Assembly: GCF_028401955.1 (NCBI RefSeq)
Contig: NZ_JAQOTJ010000005.1
Span: forward strand, 158,204 to 222,203
Direction of reading: 5' to 3'
Source: Bacillus sp. BP-3
GTDB taxonomy: Bacteria; Bacillota; Bacilli; Bacillales; Bacillaceae_G
DNA: 64,000 bases
The notes beneath the pieces are model-generated. The model saw nothing but the letters and a program-made list of their open reading frames with translations. It did no database searches and was not told where the DNA came from. Positions 25,478 through 33,853 of the stretch are shown one piece after another (positions within the stretch are counted from its first letter, which is position 1; every line of letters starts with the position of its first letter). Both the position numbers and the translations under genes were made by a program.

Positions 25478-26152
25478 TTATATACCCGAAAATGGGGTGT
25501 GTTTCCATACTAAAAGGGTAGGCAAAGTCTCTTTCATGTTTGCTATTAGTTTTTGTATGAATTTAACCTCAGGTAATTGTTTGTTGTATTCTTCTAAGTT
25601 AATTAGATATTCATAATCATTTTGAAACATTTTATCTTGTAAAAGTCCATTCAAATTTATGGCTAGGAAAAGGGTTAATATAAATAAGTATTGTGTTCCA
25701 CCTTTCAAAGCACTTTTTCGTAAGGAGATAAGAATTTGTTCTTTAGTTTGAAGACATATGTAACGTTTTTGAAATGATAAACCTAGTATTCTTTTTTCAA
25801 TTACTTTTATTTGTTTTTTTCGCTGTATACAATCTAAAACAGAATTATATAGTTTGTGACTTGATTGTTGTTTTCCGCAAATTGTTAGTATCCACATTCT
25901 TATATTGTGATTGTTGCCTAAATGTTGTGTTAAATCTAAGGTATGTTGTAAATAAGGGATATCAGATGACTTGCTAGTCCTATATATAATAAATTCATGA
26001 TCTATATAAATATATTTTTGAAGGTAAAGTTCTAGCAAGATGTTTATTGTAATGAATATTTCTATATTGGATTGGACAGGTGGTTGTATAGTTTGAGTAT
26101 CATCATCTACAGATAGTAAGAAAAAAAGCTCAGGGATTGTTAGATGTTCCAT
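25478..26152 (-). CDS. GPP34 (GOLPH3)-like protein
   Basis: A 224-residue protein that opens MEHLTIPELFFLLSVDDDTQT, close to the LxLPEELLLLALDDxxG start of GPP34 domains, and later has a basic/aromatic IEKRILGLSFQKRYIC with a hydrophobic hairpin-like LFILTLFLAINL. Eukaryotic GOLPH3 binds phosphoinositides; bacterial members are mostly uncharacterised, though several sit in secondary-metabolite clusters. It is isolated here, with weak AAAGGTGAT ribosome site. The assignment is tentative; the second half is divergent. Confidence 0.5.
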   Translation of the reverse strand: MEHLTIPELFFLLSVDDDTQTIQPPVQSNIEIFITINILLELYLQKYIYIDHEFIIYRTSKSSDIPYLQHTLDLTQHLGNNHNIRMWILTICGKQQSSHKLYNSVLDCIQRKKQIKVIEKRILGLSFQKRYICLQTKEQILISLRKSALKGGTQYLFILTLFLAINLNGLLQDKMFQNDYEYLINLEEYNKQLPEVKFIQKLIANMKETLPTLLVWKHTPFSGI

Positions 26153-26527
26153 TTCTTCTTATCACCTTTCTTTAGATAGAATTTGTATTTAAATATATAT
26201 TCATCTTTTTATTTCATAAGTCCTCTTGGAGTATTACTAGAACTTAGCTACCGATAAGTGGGGTTATGTAAAAAGCTAGTAAGGATCTAGTTTTTTCTTT
26301 TTTGTTTATGGATGTTCTAACCTCTTTATTTACAGTGTTTTTAATATATAATTTCTTTAATGATTTTGTTAAAAATAGCTAAAGTCGGATAGGGTTAATG
26401 AAATCAATATTTTAAGTGTAAACAAATAATAAAAAGCTTACATTTAATTTTTGAAGGTTTAATCCGCTTATTTTACATTATTCTCTAATTTATTTGTGCT
26501 ACATTTATTAGAAAAGGGGACGAATTC
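26153..26527. other. AT-rich gap, no gene seen
   Basis: No open frame, repeat or clear terminator was recognised. It should hold the divergent promoters for the genes at 26152 and 26528. Confidence 0.4.
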
Positions 26528-26707
26528 ATGCTGAAATTTATTTGGTCTTTAGTTTTTTCTCTTATATTTTTTTGGGTGGTACGTGGCCCACTGATACCAT
26601 ACATATCTTCAAATCAAAATATTATTGCTATTTTAGTTATTTTCACAGTAGCTATTATTAATTCTTGGATTATTGATTTAATAAATCGCTTATATAAGAA
26701 AAAATAA
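26528..26707 (+). CDS. Small membrane protein, 59 residues
   Basis: Two hydrophobic segments (FIWSLVFSLIFFWVVRG and NIIAILVIFTVAIINSWI) and a basic tail NRLYKKK. An AAAGGGGACG ribosome site lies 8 bp before the ATG and a hairpin (AACAAGA/TCTTGTT, 26707-26743) follows. Family not recognised. Confidence 0.65.
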   Translation: MLKFIWSLVFSLIFFWVVRGPLIPYISSNQNIIAILVIFTVAIINSWIIDLINRLYKKK

Positions 26708-26743
26708 ACAAGAACTTGTAGGAATACTACAGGCTCTTGTTTA
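26707..26743. terminator. Hairpin terminator between convergent small genes
   Basis: AAACAAGAACTTGTAG pairs imperfectly with CTACAGGCTCTTGTTT. T-rich sequence follows on the minus strand; the plus-strand tail is weaker. Confidence 0.55.
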
Positions 26744-26761
26744 TATAAAGGACAGAAACAT

Positions 26762-26923
26762 CTATTCCCTTTCTAGCCAAGCAATAGGAATTTCTTTTTC
26801 ACCAGTTACTTCAAACTGAATTTCTCCATTTACTTCAAAGACCCGTTCAATAATTGGTATTGTAATCATTTTATTTTCCTTTATTTTTCGCTTTCGTACT
26901 AGTTCTAAGTCGATAATATTCAT
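26762..26923 (-). CDS. Small soluble protein, 53 residues
   Basis: Encodes MNIIDLELVRKRKIKENKMI...GEKEIPIAWLERE; no hydrophobic segment. The ATG at 26923 is preceded by AAAGGGGATT at 8 bp, so the longer upstream frame to 26986 was rejected. Function unknown. Confidence 0.55.
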   Translation of the reverse strand: MNIIDLELVRKRKIKENKMITIPIIERVFEVNGEIQFEVTGEKEIPIAWLERE

Positions 26924-27183
26924 GATGAAATCCCCTTTTGTATATGTAAAACAGAGAAAAAAGCACCCAAATGAGTACTTTTTCAACTTGAATCACCATT
27001 TTACTTTTTGAGTTGTTGCTCTTTATTTATTTTACCATATTAATCTATAACATTTGTTGATAAAGTTATTTTATTCCAATTTACTATGATTCATAAATGT
27101 ACGTATCAGGGTCATAGTTTTTGAGATGAATTTTGGGAAAGCATTCCGACAAAAAACTGGAGGAGATCGCCTGATATTCAATT

Positions 27184-27209
27184 GTCCCAAAAACAATTGT
27201 TTTTGGGAC
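27184..27209. repeat. 26-bp perfect palindrome
   Basis: GTCCCAAAAAC (27184-27194), AATT and GTTTTTGGGAC (27199-27209) form an uninterrupted 26-bp palindrome. It lies inside an open but start-less frame (DEFWESIPTKNWRRS...VEYLRVVK, about 27124-27261), a possible gene fragment. Neither strand has a T-run. Confidence 0.6.
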
Positions 27210-27362
27210 TTGTTGAGTACCTTAGAGTAGTAAAATTGTCGTTTATTTATGTAGAATTTGTTTAGCGCATACTTTTATTAAAATGTGGACGACACCTCTA
27301 CTTTTAAAATTCGTTTCTGCTATACTTAATCAAAAATGGAAAAAAATAGAGGGAGGAATATA

Positions 27363-27443
27363 ATGAAGCAACTTATCATTTTTGTCATATGTTCTGTATG
27401 CTTAATTTTAACCTACATACCTTTTAAAAGTAAAAAAAGTTAA
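27363..27443 (+). CDS. 26-residue membrane microprotein
   Basis: MKQLIIFVICSVCLILTYIP then FKSKKS: a single membrane helix with a basic tail. GAGGGAGGAATATA immediately upstream is the best ribosome site in this stretch, and CTATACTTAA about 45 bp upstream may be a -10 region. It leads a run of very small membrane proteins up to 28645. Confidence 0.5.
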   Translation: MKQLIIFVICSVCLILTYIPFKSKKS

Positions 27444-27583
27444 CCATTTACTTACATAGTATCCTGTATCAAAAATCGAACCATCCCAAACAAGAACTTG
27501 TTCAATGGTTTATCCAAACTGAACAATATATAGCAGAAAATGATAAGACGTGGGTAGTTATTCATTTTGAGATGTTTAAGTAA
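27434..27583 (+). pseudogene. Start-less coding fragment
   Basis: An open frame with no start reads KKLTIYLHSILYQKSNHPKQ then ELVQWFIQTEQYIAENDKTW then VVIHFEMFK-stop. Composition is protein-like, so it is likely the C-terminus of a lost gene. Family not recognised. Confidence 0.4.
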
Positions 27584-27725
27584 TTAATACAATGAAAAAA
27601 TCTGCTCTCTCTTCTTCAACTAATGTGACAGGTTTCTTCAATAAGGAGATTAGATTTTACGGTAATAAAATGAAAATAGAATTAGTTAAGTTAGACAACT
27701 AAGATAGGCTAAAGAGATTCTAAAC

Positions 27726-27893
27726 ATGATAAAAATACTAACTACAATAGTAATTATTTCAGCTTTTGCTTTATATAACAAGAGGGTAAAGAAAGGTGAG
27801 GTAAAACCACTTAATCCAAAGACTCAACTCATATTAGTAGGTGTAGGGGTATTACTAGCATTTGTTATACTAATTACTCTTAGAAACATGTAG
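27726..27893 (+). CDS. 55-residue two-span membrane microprotein
   Basis: MIKILTTIVIISAFALYNKR, a basic/proline linker VKKGEVKPLNPKTQ, and LILVGVGVLLAFVILITL form two membrane helices. The ribosome site AAAGAG is weak. It is the second member of the small membrane-protein run. Function unknown. Confidence 0.5.
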   Translation: MIKILTTIVIISAFALYNKRVKKGEVKPLNPKTQLILVGVGVLLAFVILITLRNM

Positions 27894-27948
27894 GGGTGAA
27901 TAAAACTTATATTATTATAGAAACCATAATAAGAAAAGGTGAAGGCAT

Positions 27949-28110
27949 ATGAATACAGTCATGTGGTGCTTAGGTCTAACAGGGGTATGCATTATGGCAT
28001 ACTACAAAGGAAGAAAAGACATGACAATGAAAGACTTCGCTATCGCCTGTACTGGTTGTCTTTTAGTAGTCATATTACTGTGTTATCTAGGGTTTACAAA
28101 CCAAATATAG
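27949..28110 (+). CDS. 53-residue two-span membrane microprotein
   Basis: MNTVMWCLGLTGVCIMAYYK, a charged GRKDMTMKD loop and a second helix (IACTGCLLVVILLCYLGF) with several cysteines. AAAAGGTGAAGG is a good ribosome site. It precedes the next gene by 17 bp. Function unknown. Confidence 0.55.
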   Translation: MNTVMWCLGLTGVCIMAYYKGRKDMTMKDFAIACTGCLLVVILLCYLGFTNQI

Positions 28111-28127
28111 TAAAAGGAGACAAGAAA

Positions 28128-28298
28128 GTGTTATTAATTATCATTTCAACTATCATATTTGTATTTTATATTAAAAAGCAGAAAGCAGAAAAGGGAGACG
28201 ATTTCAGTTGGAAACCGATTCTTCTCCAAATGGGACTAGGGGTATTAATATTTGGATTTATCTATTTCGGATTCATTGCAATCAATGACATGCAATAA
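28128..28298 (+). CDS. 56-residue two-span membrane microprotein
   Basis: GTG start behind AAAAGGAGACAAGAAA. Two helices (LLIIISTIIFVFYI and ILLQMGLGVLIFGFIYFGFIA) flank KKQKAEKGDDFSWKP. The layout (helix, basic linker, helix) resembles the 55-residue neighbour, suggesting related roles. Function unknown. Confidence 0.55.
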   Translation: MLLIIISTIIFVFYIKKQKAEKGDDFSWKPILLQMGLGVLIFGFIYFGFIAINDMQ

Positions 28299-28313
28299 GG
28301 TAATAAGACTGAT

Positions 28314-28442
28314 ATGTTACAGTTAATCATAATCTTAGTAGTAGGTGGATTCTTTCTAATCGTAGATAGACCTCTATTAAATATATTAAGTCTATTCGTT
28401 ATAATTATAATAAAGTCGATATATGACAGTAAACGTAAATAA
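28314..28442 (+). CDS. 42-residue membrane microprotein
   Basis: MLQLIIILVVGGFFLIVDRP and NILSLFVIIIIKSIYDSKRK make two short hydrophobic helices with a basic tail. The ribosome site (AAGGTAAT) is weak. Starts 15 bp after the previous stop. Confidence 0.45.
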   Translation: MLQLIIILVVGGFFLIVDRPLLNILSLFVIIIIKSIYDSKRK

Positions 28443-28459
28443 GTGAAAGGGAGACTACA

Positions 28460-28645
28460 ACGGACAAGCAAACGTTAAGAGAAACATTACAAAACTATGG
28501 TCGTGCTTTAGTGGATAATATGTTGCCTTTAACATTTATTATTGGTGAAGACATGGAGTTTGGTAGAGAATACTTACAATTTGCAGATTATTTCTTTGAA
28601 ATATCAAATCTAAGACCATTCAAGAAACAAATAATATTTACTTAA
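28460..28645 (+). pseudogene. 61-codon soluble protein frame whose start codon is ACG
   Basis: AAAGGGAGA lies 7 bp before ACG-GACAAGCAAACG, which opens TDKQTLRETLQNYGRALVDN then MLPLTFIIGEDMEFGREYLQ and FADYFFEISNLRPFKKQIIFT-stop. The spacing fits a gene whose ATG has become ACG, or one using ACG. It is the last member of the run and looks truncated, followed by a repeat remnant at 28697. Family not recognised. Confidence 0.4.
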
Positions 28646-28696
28646 GTTGTATGATTTTGTTAAGCATAATCAATCTTCTATTTGCTTATATATAAA

Positions 28697-28732
28697 TCCA
28701 AATTAAAAATCTGACATAAACCCCTTTTCTTT
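28697..28732 (+). repeat. Truncated bcr1-like repeat
   Basis: CCAAATTAAAAATCTGACATAAACCCCTTTTCTTTTT matches the left ends of the copies at 34019 and 46322 and stops at the EamA gene stop codon. Confidence 0.5.
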
Positions 28733-29629
28733 TTATTTTGATATATTTTCTTTTACAAGTAACTGTTTCTCTGACTTTACAAACCATAAACCAATAAAAA
28801 TAACGAGTCCGCCAATCAATTGTTGTAAAGATAATTGCTCTCTTGCCCATACTGCTGCAAATAAAACCGCTACAAACGGTGTAATGTACATATACACCAT
28901 CGTATGGGATGCACCAATGTTTTGAATCCCAATGTACCACATCACAAGCCCAAATACAGTAACAAGAAAAATGGAATATAGTAACGAAAACCATGTACTG
29001 CCATGCTCGATCACAAAAGGTAACTGAACAATTTGCCACCCGCTCAATAATACAAGCGGCACCGCACCAATTGCTGAAGCCCAGGCCGTTACGCGCAAAG
29101 CAGAATACCTTTTCATAAGCGGCGTTGCTAAAACAGGATACAATCCCCAGCAAATCGAAGTAATGAGCCCAATTGCATTCCCATAAAAGAATTGTACAAG
29201 AGAATGCCCTGCAAGTAATACAAGTGCCGCTCCGATACACGCAATAACTGATCCAACAAGTTTACGTGATGAAAACTGCTCTTCTTTCAAACATACAGCA
29301 AACATCGTTGTAAAAATGGGAGAAATCGAGATTAGTAACGATGCATTTGTTGCAGACGTATATTGAATCGTCTCCATAAATAACGTTTGATACAGCGTAA
29401 TCCCAACCACGCTAACAAAAATAAGTCTTATCATATCTTTCCATGCAATATAAAGCGATTTTTCTATGTAAAACGTTAGCAACAATAACAGCGGTGCCGC
29501 AGTAACCATGCGAATGGCTGTAAATTGGATTGCAGTTAATTCTACGAGTCCGTATTTTCCGATTGTATAATTGACGCCCCATATGATAACAACACATAAA
29601 AGCAGTAATTCAATTCCCCATCTTTTCAT
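28733..29629 (-). CDS. EamA/DMT-family transporter
   Basis: A 298-residue protein with ten predicted helices in two EamA halves (first: LLLLCVVIIWGVNYTIGKYG...; second: GNAIGLITSICWGLYPVLAT...). The N-terminal WGVNYTIGK and the central glycine-rich helices are typical of drug/metabolite exporters of the RhaT/YdcZ kind. Substrate unknown. The stop abuts a truncated repeat, and the last ~50 bp of this gene recur at 46877-46927. Confidence 0.85.
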   Translation of the reverse strand: MKRWGIELLLLCVVIIWGVNYTIGKYGLVELTAIQFTAIRMVTAAPLLLLLTFYIEKSLYIAWKDMIRLIFVSVVGITLYQTLFMETIQYTSATNASLLISISPIFTTMFAVCLKEEQFSSRKLVGSVIACIGAALVLLAGHSLVQFFYGNAIGLITSICWGLYPVLATPLMKRYSALRVTAWASAIGAVPLVLLSGWQIVQLPFVIEHGSTWFSLLYSIFLVTVFGLVMWYIGIQNIGASHTMVYMYITPFVAVLFAAVWAREQLSLQQLIGGLVIFIGLWFVKSEKQLLVKENISK

Positions 29630-29730
29630 ATATTTCCCTCGCTATATCCGATACTTTACTCCATTAAGTTTCGAGACATATGCTGTAACTCCTTCTTCCC
29701 TGTTAAATCTCTACTTTTCTCATTGAAATA

Positions 29731-29772
29731 TAGAAAAAAGAAGAAAGCAAATATAATCTGCTTTCTTCTCAC
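29731..29772 (-). terminator. Terminator of the collagenase gene
   Basis: GAAGAAAGCAGATTATATTTGCTTTCTTCTTTTTT on the minus strand: 9-bp stem and T-run, ~35 bp after the stop at 29807. Confidence 0.85.
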
Positions 29773-29806
29773 TTCTTTCTATAAAGAAATATCTCTACTT
29801 CTATCT

Positions 29807-32800
29807 TTATTTTACTTTAACAGAATATGTCCCATTTCTCTGATCATATGTACCGACATATAAATAATACTTCCCTGGTTTTGCAGTAAACTTTCCTTTA
29901 ATTACATTTTCACCAGGCTGTCCATTTGTAACGGTTCTTCTCACATCCGATTCATGATAAAGCGCCCACGTCATGTTGAGTTTACATTCGTTAATAACAA
30001 AAATTTCTATTTCTTTTGGTGATGACACATTAAACGTATAAATATCCGTATAGTTTTCTTCCTTAAATGAACCTTTGAGAAGTGTATTAAACGGAATTAT
30101 ATTTGCTTCTTCAAGATGGTTATTTGGTTCTGTTTCAGTTGCTCCTATTCGATCTACATGAACTATCATTTGTTCTTTACTTTCTTTTCCTTTATCATCT
30201 GTCATTGTTAAGGTTGCCGTATACGTTCCTTCTTTTTTATATGTATGAGTAGGATTTGCTTCTGTGCTTGTGTTACTATCTCCAAAGTCCCAAAGGTAAG
30301 AAACGATGTTTCGATCTTCAGCTTTTGAACCATCACTCTTAAACTGAATTGCGCTATTTTCTTCTCCGTAATATATTTCTTTTTCTCGCTCTACATGAAC
30401 TGTCATTAGTTCTTTACTTTCTTTTCCTTTATCATCTGTCATTGTTAAGGTTGCTGTATATGTTCCTTCTTTTTCATATACATGAGTAGGATTTGCTTCT
30501 GTGCTTGTGTTATCATCCCCAAAGTCCCAAAGGTAAGAAACGATATTTCGATCTTCAGCTTTTGAACTATCGCTCTTAAACTGAATTGCGTTATTTTCTT
30601 CCCCGTGATATGACTCATTTCTCTTTACAATCGTTCCTTGGCTTGTGCCTTCATCTGTTGCAATGCCATGGAAAACAATATCATATTGGAACTGATTTTC
30701 ATTATTTACACGATAATTTACAAAGTACGCTGTTACTGTTTTATAACCGCTCCATTCTTTTTGTGACAGCTTCTCTAATGCCTCGTTCACTTGTTTACTC
30801 ATCGTTTTCCAGTCTTCAGATTCACCCTTCGTTGCATTGCCTGTATACGTACCTTCAACTGTAAATGTATTAAAGAATTGAGACTTATGCTTTGTAATCT
30901 TTGCATCTTTTACATTCGCAACATCCGCAATTTCCTGCTTCACTTCAGTTAGTGCCTTCTGTGCATGACTTACTACATAATCATCCGATACTTGCGGCAC
31001 ATTACATTTTTCTCGATTATCAATTAATTGCTGCATATATGTTTGATATTCTTTATTTAATTGTTCGTCTTTACTTAACGCCTCACGGTATGCATCATAA
31101 CCTTGCACATCATTTGCACGAATTAAATCTTGTATTTTATCGAATGTATCAAATTTGTGATTATACATATAAGACTGCAATGCAAAGGAATAGTTATAAA
31201 AATCCCATGATCCATATTTTGAAAATAATGTTTGTTCTGCTGTATAGCGTGTTGCAGGATCAGATGATAATCCTCTAATTACACTTTTACGCGGAACGAC
31301 ATTATTCGTACGCGTCGATCCTGCAAAAAATTCCGCATTTCCTTCTTCATACCATGTCAAACGTTCATTTTGCTGTAATTCTCCTTGCCCCCATAATCCA
31401 GGTACTTCATATCTTCCTTGCAAATAGTGTGTAAATTCATGACGGAACAATTCTTCTAAACTAAAAATACTTTGCTGCGGCGTACGTTCATATGTAAAGA
31501 ACGTTCCGACGTTTTCGATATAAATACCACCATTCTCCGTTTCATATCCGTACAATTGCTGGTTAAATTTATATTCATCTGGCGTGTTATAAATTACGAT
31601 TGTTAATACATCGTCCGCATTCCCTTGTTCTAATGCTTTATCATTTCCGATTACACGGTGATATTGTGCTTTTACTTCTTTCGCAGCCCAGTACAATCTT
31701 TGGATTTTTTCCTCTGTCACTTTATCTCCCGTTTTAAAGACAATTGCCCCGTCATCAAACGTATACGTTTTCGGTAAAAATTTCTTCTTTCCCTCTTCTT
31801 TAATTTGATCTAAATTTACTGTTTTCCCGTTCGCATCTACTCCGCCGTAATTTGTAGCAATCTGCTGCGTTGCACCAAAATATTTCTCTCCTAAATATGG
31901 ATACATCTGCATCGCTTGCGTAACAACATCTAATCCTTTCTTCGGATTACTATGAAATTTCCCTAAACGTCCTGCATAGTAAATCCCATTATTAATGAGC
32001 CAACCATTTTGATCCGTTACATTACCTATAAGCGCCATTTTATTGACTTCATTTATAAAACTATCAACCTTTCCATACCACATTGTCACTTTTGCATCTC
32101 TATCCGAAAGGTACCAATCAGTATCTATATTGGCATCGACAGCTTGTAGTAAAGCGTATACAGCCTCTCCTTTCTTACGATCACTTCCATATGTAGAAAG
32201 GTTATTATTATACTGTTTTAAAATCTTTGCTGCATACTGCACCGTTTCAACGTCACTAGAAGCACCCCTCATTAAATCCCCGTATGCATTTACAACCAAA
32301 TCTTGCTCAGCTGTACCTAGTTTAAAGTTTGGATTCTTTGCAATTGCTTTTAATGCCGGTAAACACTTATCTTTGAAGCTTCTCTCTTTTAAATAACTTA
32401 ATTCCTCATTATAAAATCCGACATAAAAAGCGGAGCGAAGCACTTCAGTAAATGTATCAAGTCCTTTTGCATCATTTTTTGTAAACGTTCTTCCTCGTTC
32501 CTCTAATCCGTTCATGATTACTTGCAGACGTTCTTTATTTCCATAGAAAGCTTTTGTTCCTTCGTTAAACTGAAATAAATCTTTAATTTGTCCGCTGCGA
32601 ATATTCGCTAGTGTATCAATTAACTCCTCATCGCTCATTTTATTCAGCTCATCTAAAGTATAGCTTTGCTGCGACTGCTCCGCTTTTACACTTTTCATAG
32701 CGGAAGCTGGCTTCTGTGAAAAATCTCCAACTTTTAAACGCTCTTCATATGATAATGTTTCATCAGCTTTTGAGGAATGCGAAATTGCATCTTTTGGCTT

Positions 32801-32935
32801 TTCTATCCCTGCTGGTTTCATTTGCATTACATTGTAAGGTACTTTTTCTTCCGCTGATACTTCAGCTTGCAATGCCCCTAACGACAATGCCATTGTACTA
32901 ACCCCAAGCATAATTTTATTCATTTTCTTTTTCAT
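29807..32935 (-). CDS. colA: Secreted collagenase (M9) with two PKD domains and a PPC domain
   Basis: A 1042-residue secreted collagenase. Signal peptide (about 1-25), activator domain, zinc motif HEFTHYLQGR at residues 499-508 and EEGNAEF downstream. Two near-identical PKD domains follow (each with YLWDFGD-NTSTEANPTH-Y-KEGTYTATLTMTDDKGKES), then a PPC collagen-binding type domain from EPNNHLEE to the C-terminus. The domain order matches B. cereus ColA. The start at 32935 was preferred to 32950 because GGAGGG lies 6 bp before it. A perfect PlcR box lies 67 bp upstream, which fits the known PlcR control of a B. cereus colA. Confidence 0.93.
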   Translation of the reverse strand: MKKKMNKIMLGVSTMALSLGALQAEVSAEEKVPYNVMQMKPAGIEKPKDAISHSSKADETLSYEERLKVGDFSQKPASAMKSVKAEQSQQSYTLDELNKMSDEELIDTLANIRSGQIKDLFQFNEGTKAFYGNKERLQVIMNGLEERGRTFTKNDAKGLDTFTEVLRSAFYVGFYNEELSYLKERSFKDKCLPALKAIAKNPNFKLGTAEQDLVVNAYGDLMRGASSDVETVQYAAKILKQYNNNLSTYGSDRKKGEAVYALLQAVDANIDTDWYLSDRDAKVTMWYGKVDSFINEVNKMALIGNVTDQNGWLINNGIYYAGRLGKFHSNPKKGLDVVTQAMQMYPYLGEKYFGATQQIATNYGGVDANGKTVNLDQIKEEGKKKFLPKTYTFDDGAIVFKTGDKVTEEKIQRLYWAAKEVKAQYHRVIGNDKALEQGNADDVLTIVIYNTPDEYKFNQQLYGYETENGGIYIENVGTFFTYERTPQQSIFSLEELFRHEFTHYLQGRYEVPGLWGQGELQQNERLTWYEEGNAEFFAGSTRTNNVVPRKSVIRGLSSDPATRYTAEQTLFSKYGSWDFYNYSFALQSYMYNHKFDTFDKIQDLIRANDVQGYDAYREALSKDEQLNKEYQTYMQQLIDNREKCNVPQVSDDYVVSHAQKALTEVKQEIADVANVKDAKITKHKSQFFNTFTVEGTYTGNATKGESEDWKTMSKQVNEALEKLSQKEWSGYKTVTAYFVNYRVNNENQFQYDIVFHGIATDEGTSQGTIVKRNESYHGEENNAIQFKSDSSKAEDRNIVSYLWDFGDDNTSTEANPTHVYEKEGTYTATLTMTDDKGKESKELMTVHVEREKEIYYGEENSAIQFKSDGSKAEDRNIVSYLWDFGDSNTSTEANPTHTYKKEGTYTATLTMTDDKGKESKEQMIVHVDRIGATETEPNNHLEEANIIPFNTLLKGSFKEENYTDIYTFNVSSPKEIEIFVINECKLNMTWALYHESDVRRTVTNGQPGENVIKGKFTAKPGKYYLYVGTYDQRNGTYSVKVK

Positions 32936-33001
32936 AATTTCCCTCCACATCTAAACATCATTAAAATAAAATAACATGTTATTTAGGTGAGATAATTTAA
33001 A

Positions 33002-33017
33002 TATGCAAGATTTCATA
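33002..33017. promoter_or_regulatory. PlcR box upstream of colA
   Basis: TATGCAAGATTTCATA fits TATGNANNNNTNCATA at every fixed position and lies 67 bp upstream of the colA start. PlcR-PapR would switch the gene on at high cell density. Confidence 0.75.
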
Positions 33018-33064
33018 TCATTTTTTGATAGTTTTTAAACGATTTATGAATTATTTATATATAA

Positions 33065-33230
33065 AACGCCACAAAAACCCCTTTCCTTTTAGGGGGACGA
33101 GAGCGTCTAGCCATGCGTAGAAGCGGTCAGGGACCTTTTCTGCCACGTGCGCAGTGAAAACCAGAGATAGCAAGTAAGTACAGTTTCCTTTTTCTCTGCA
33201 TAGCAGCAACCTATATGTCAAAAAATTAAA
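33065..33230 (+). repeat. bcr1-like repeat, copy 1 (full length)
   Basis: A ~165-bp element running from CGCCACAAAAACCCC through GGGGGACGAGAGCGTCT, GCCACGTGCGCAGT and CTGCATAGCAGC to CTATATGTCAAAAAATT. TTTAT is found just outside both ends. It resembles the mobile bcr1 repeat of the B. cereus group. It fills most of the 32936-33350 gap. Confidence 0.7.
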
Positions 33231-33350
33231 GTGGATTTATACATATATCAGAAGCTAAAGCATTTTTAGGCTATGAATAAGCTTCATATAAGAGGCACAC
33301 AACATACTAATATTGTAAATGTGAATAAAAAAAGATGAGGTGATGTTTTC

Positions 33351-33767
33351 ATGAATAATCAACCAATGTATTTTCCATATGCAAATTATCATCAACCGCA
33401 GTATTATCCCACGCAAACTCCAGGCTATCAACCATTCGAGGACATAAGAGAAATCGATGATGACGTATATCGTCCCGATGATGCTGAAGATGCTCCAACA
33501 TCGGCACCGCCAGCACAACCACCAGCAGCACCATCAGCATTTTCTTCTCCTATACAAATGGGACAAATACGATCAGCGATGTGTAATTGTTTAGGAAGAT
33601 GGGGATTTATCGGTTTAAAAGGACAAGGACCTTTTGGAAGAGATTTTTGGTTTTACCCTACTGAAGTAAGAACAAATGGAGTATCTGGATATACATGGAG
33701 AGCTGGACGACGACGCAAAGTAAGCTATCGATATTCACAAATCAGAAATTTTATGTGTATTTCTTAA
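33351..33767 (+). CDS. Tyr/Pro-rich protein, possibly a spore coat protein
   Basis: A 138-residue protein. The first third is rich in Tyr, Pro, Gln and Asn (MNNQPMYFPYANYHQPQYYP), followed by an acidic and Ala/Pro spacer, and a compact C-terminal domain (CNCLGRWGFIGLKGQGPFGR, FWFYPTEV, ARGRRRKVSYRY) with three cysteines. Such composition is common in spore coat or exosporium proteins, but no named family was recognised. GAGGTGATG precedes the start. It has no partner gene. Confidence 0.6.
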   Translation: MNNQPMYFPYANYHQPQYYPTQTPGYQPFEDIREIDDDVYRPDDAEDAPTSAPPAQPPAAPSAFSSPIQMGQIRSAMCNCLGRWGFIGLKGQGPFGRDFWFYPTEVRTNGVSGYTWRAGRRRKVSYRYSQIRNFMCIS

Positions 33768-33803
33768 CGAAAATAACAAACTAACAACATTCAACAGTTA
33801 AGA

Positions 33804-33819
33804 TATGCAATATTGCATA
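33804..33819. promoter_or_regulatory. PlcR box not attached to any gene
   Basis: TATGCAATATTGCATA is a perfect palindrome and fits the PlcR consensus at all fixed positions. A TATAAT at 33842-33847 lies at a sensible distance on the plus strand, but a terminator follows at 33896, before the next gene. Confidence 0.65.
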
Positions 33820-33853
33820 AATTTCAAATAATTTACAGTGCTATAATAGATAG

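Noticed and set aside
28686-29240. Minus-strand frame of 184 codons
   Set aside because: Out-of-frame reading of the EamA transporter; Cys/Trp-rich nonsense.
30901-31278. Open plus-strand frame of 125 codons
   Set aside because: It lies wholly antisense to the collagenase coding region and its composition mirrors that gene.
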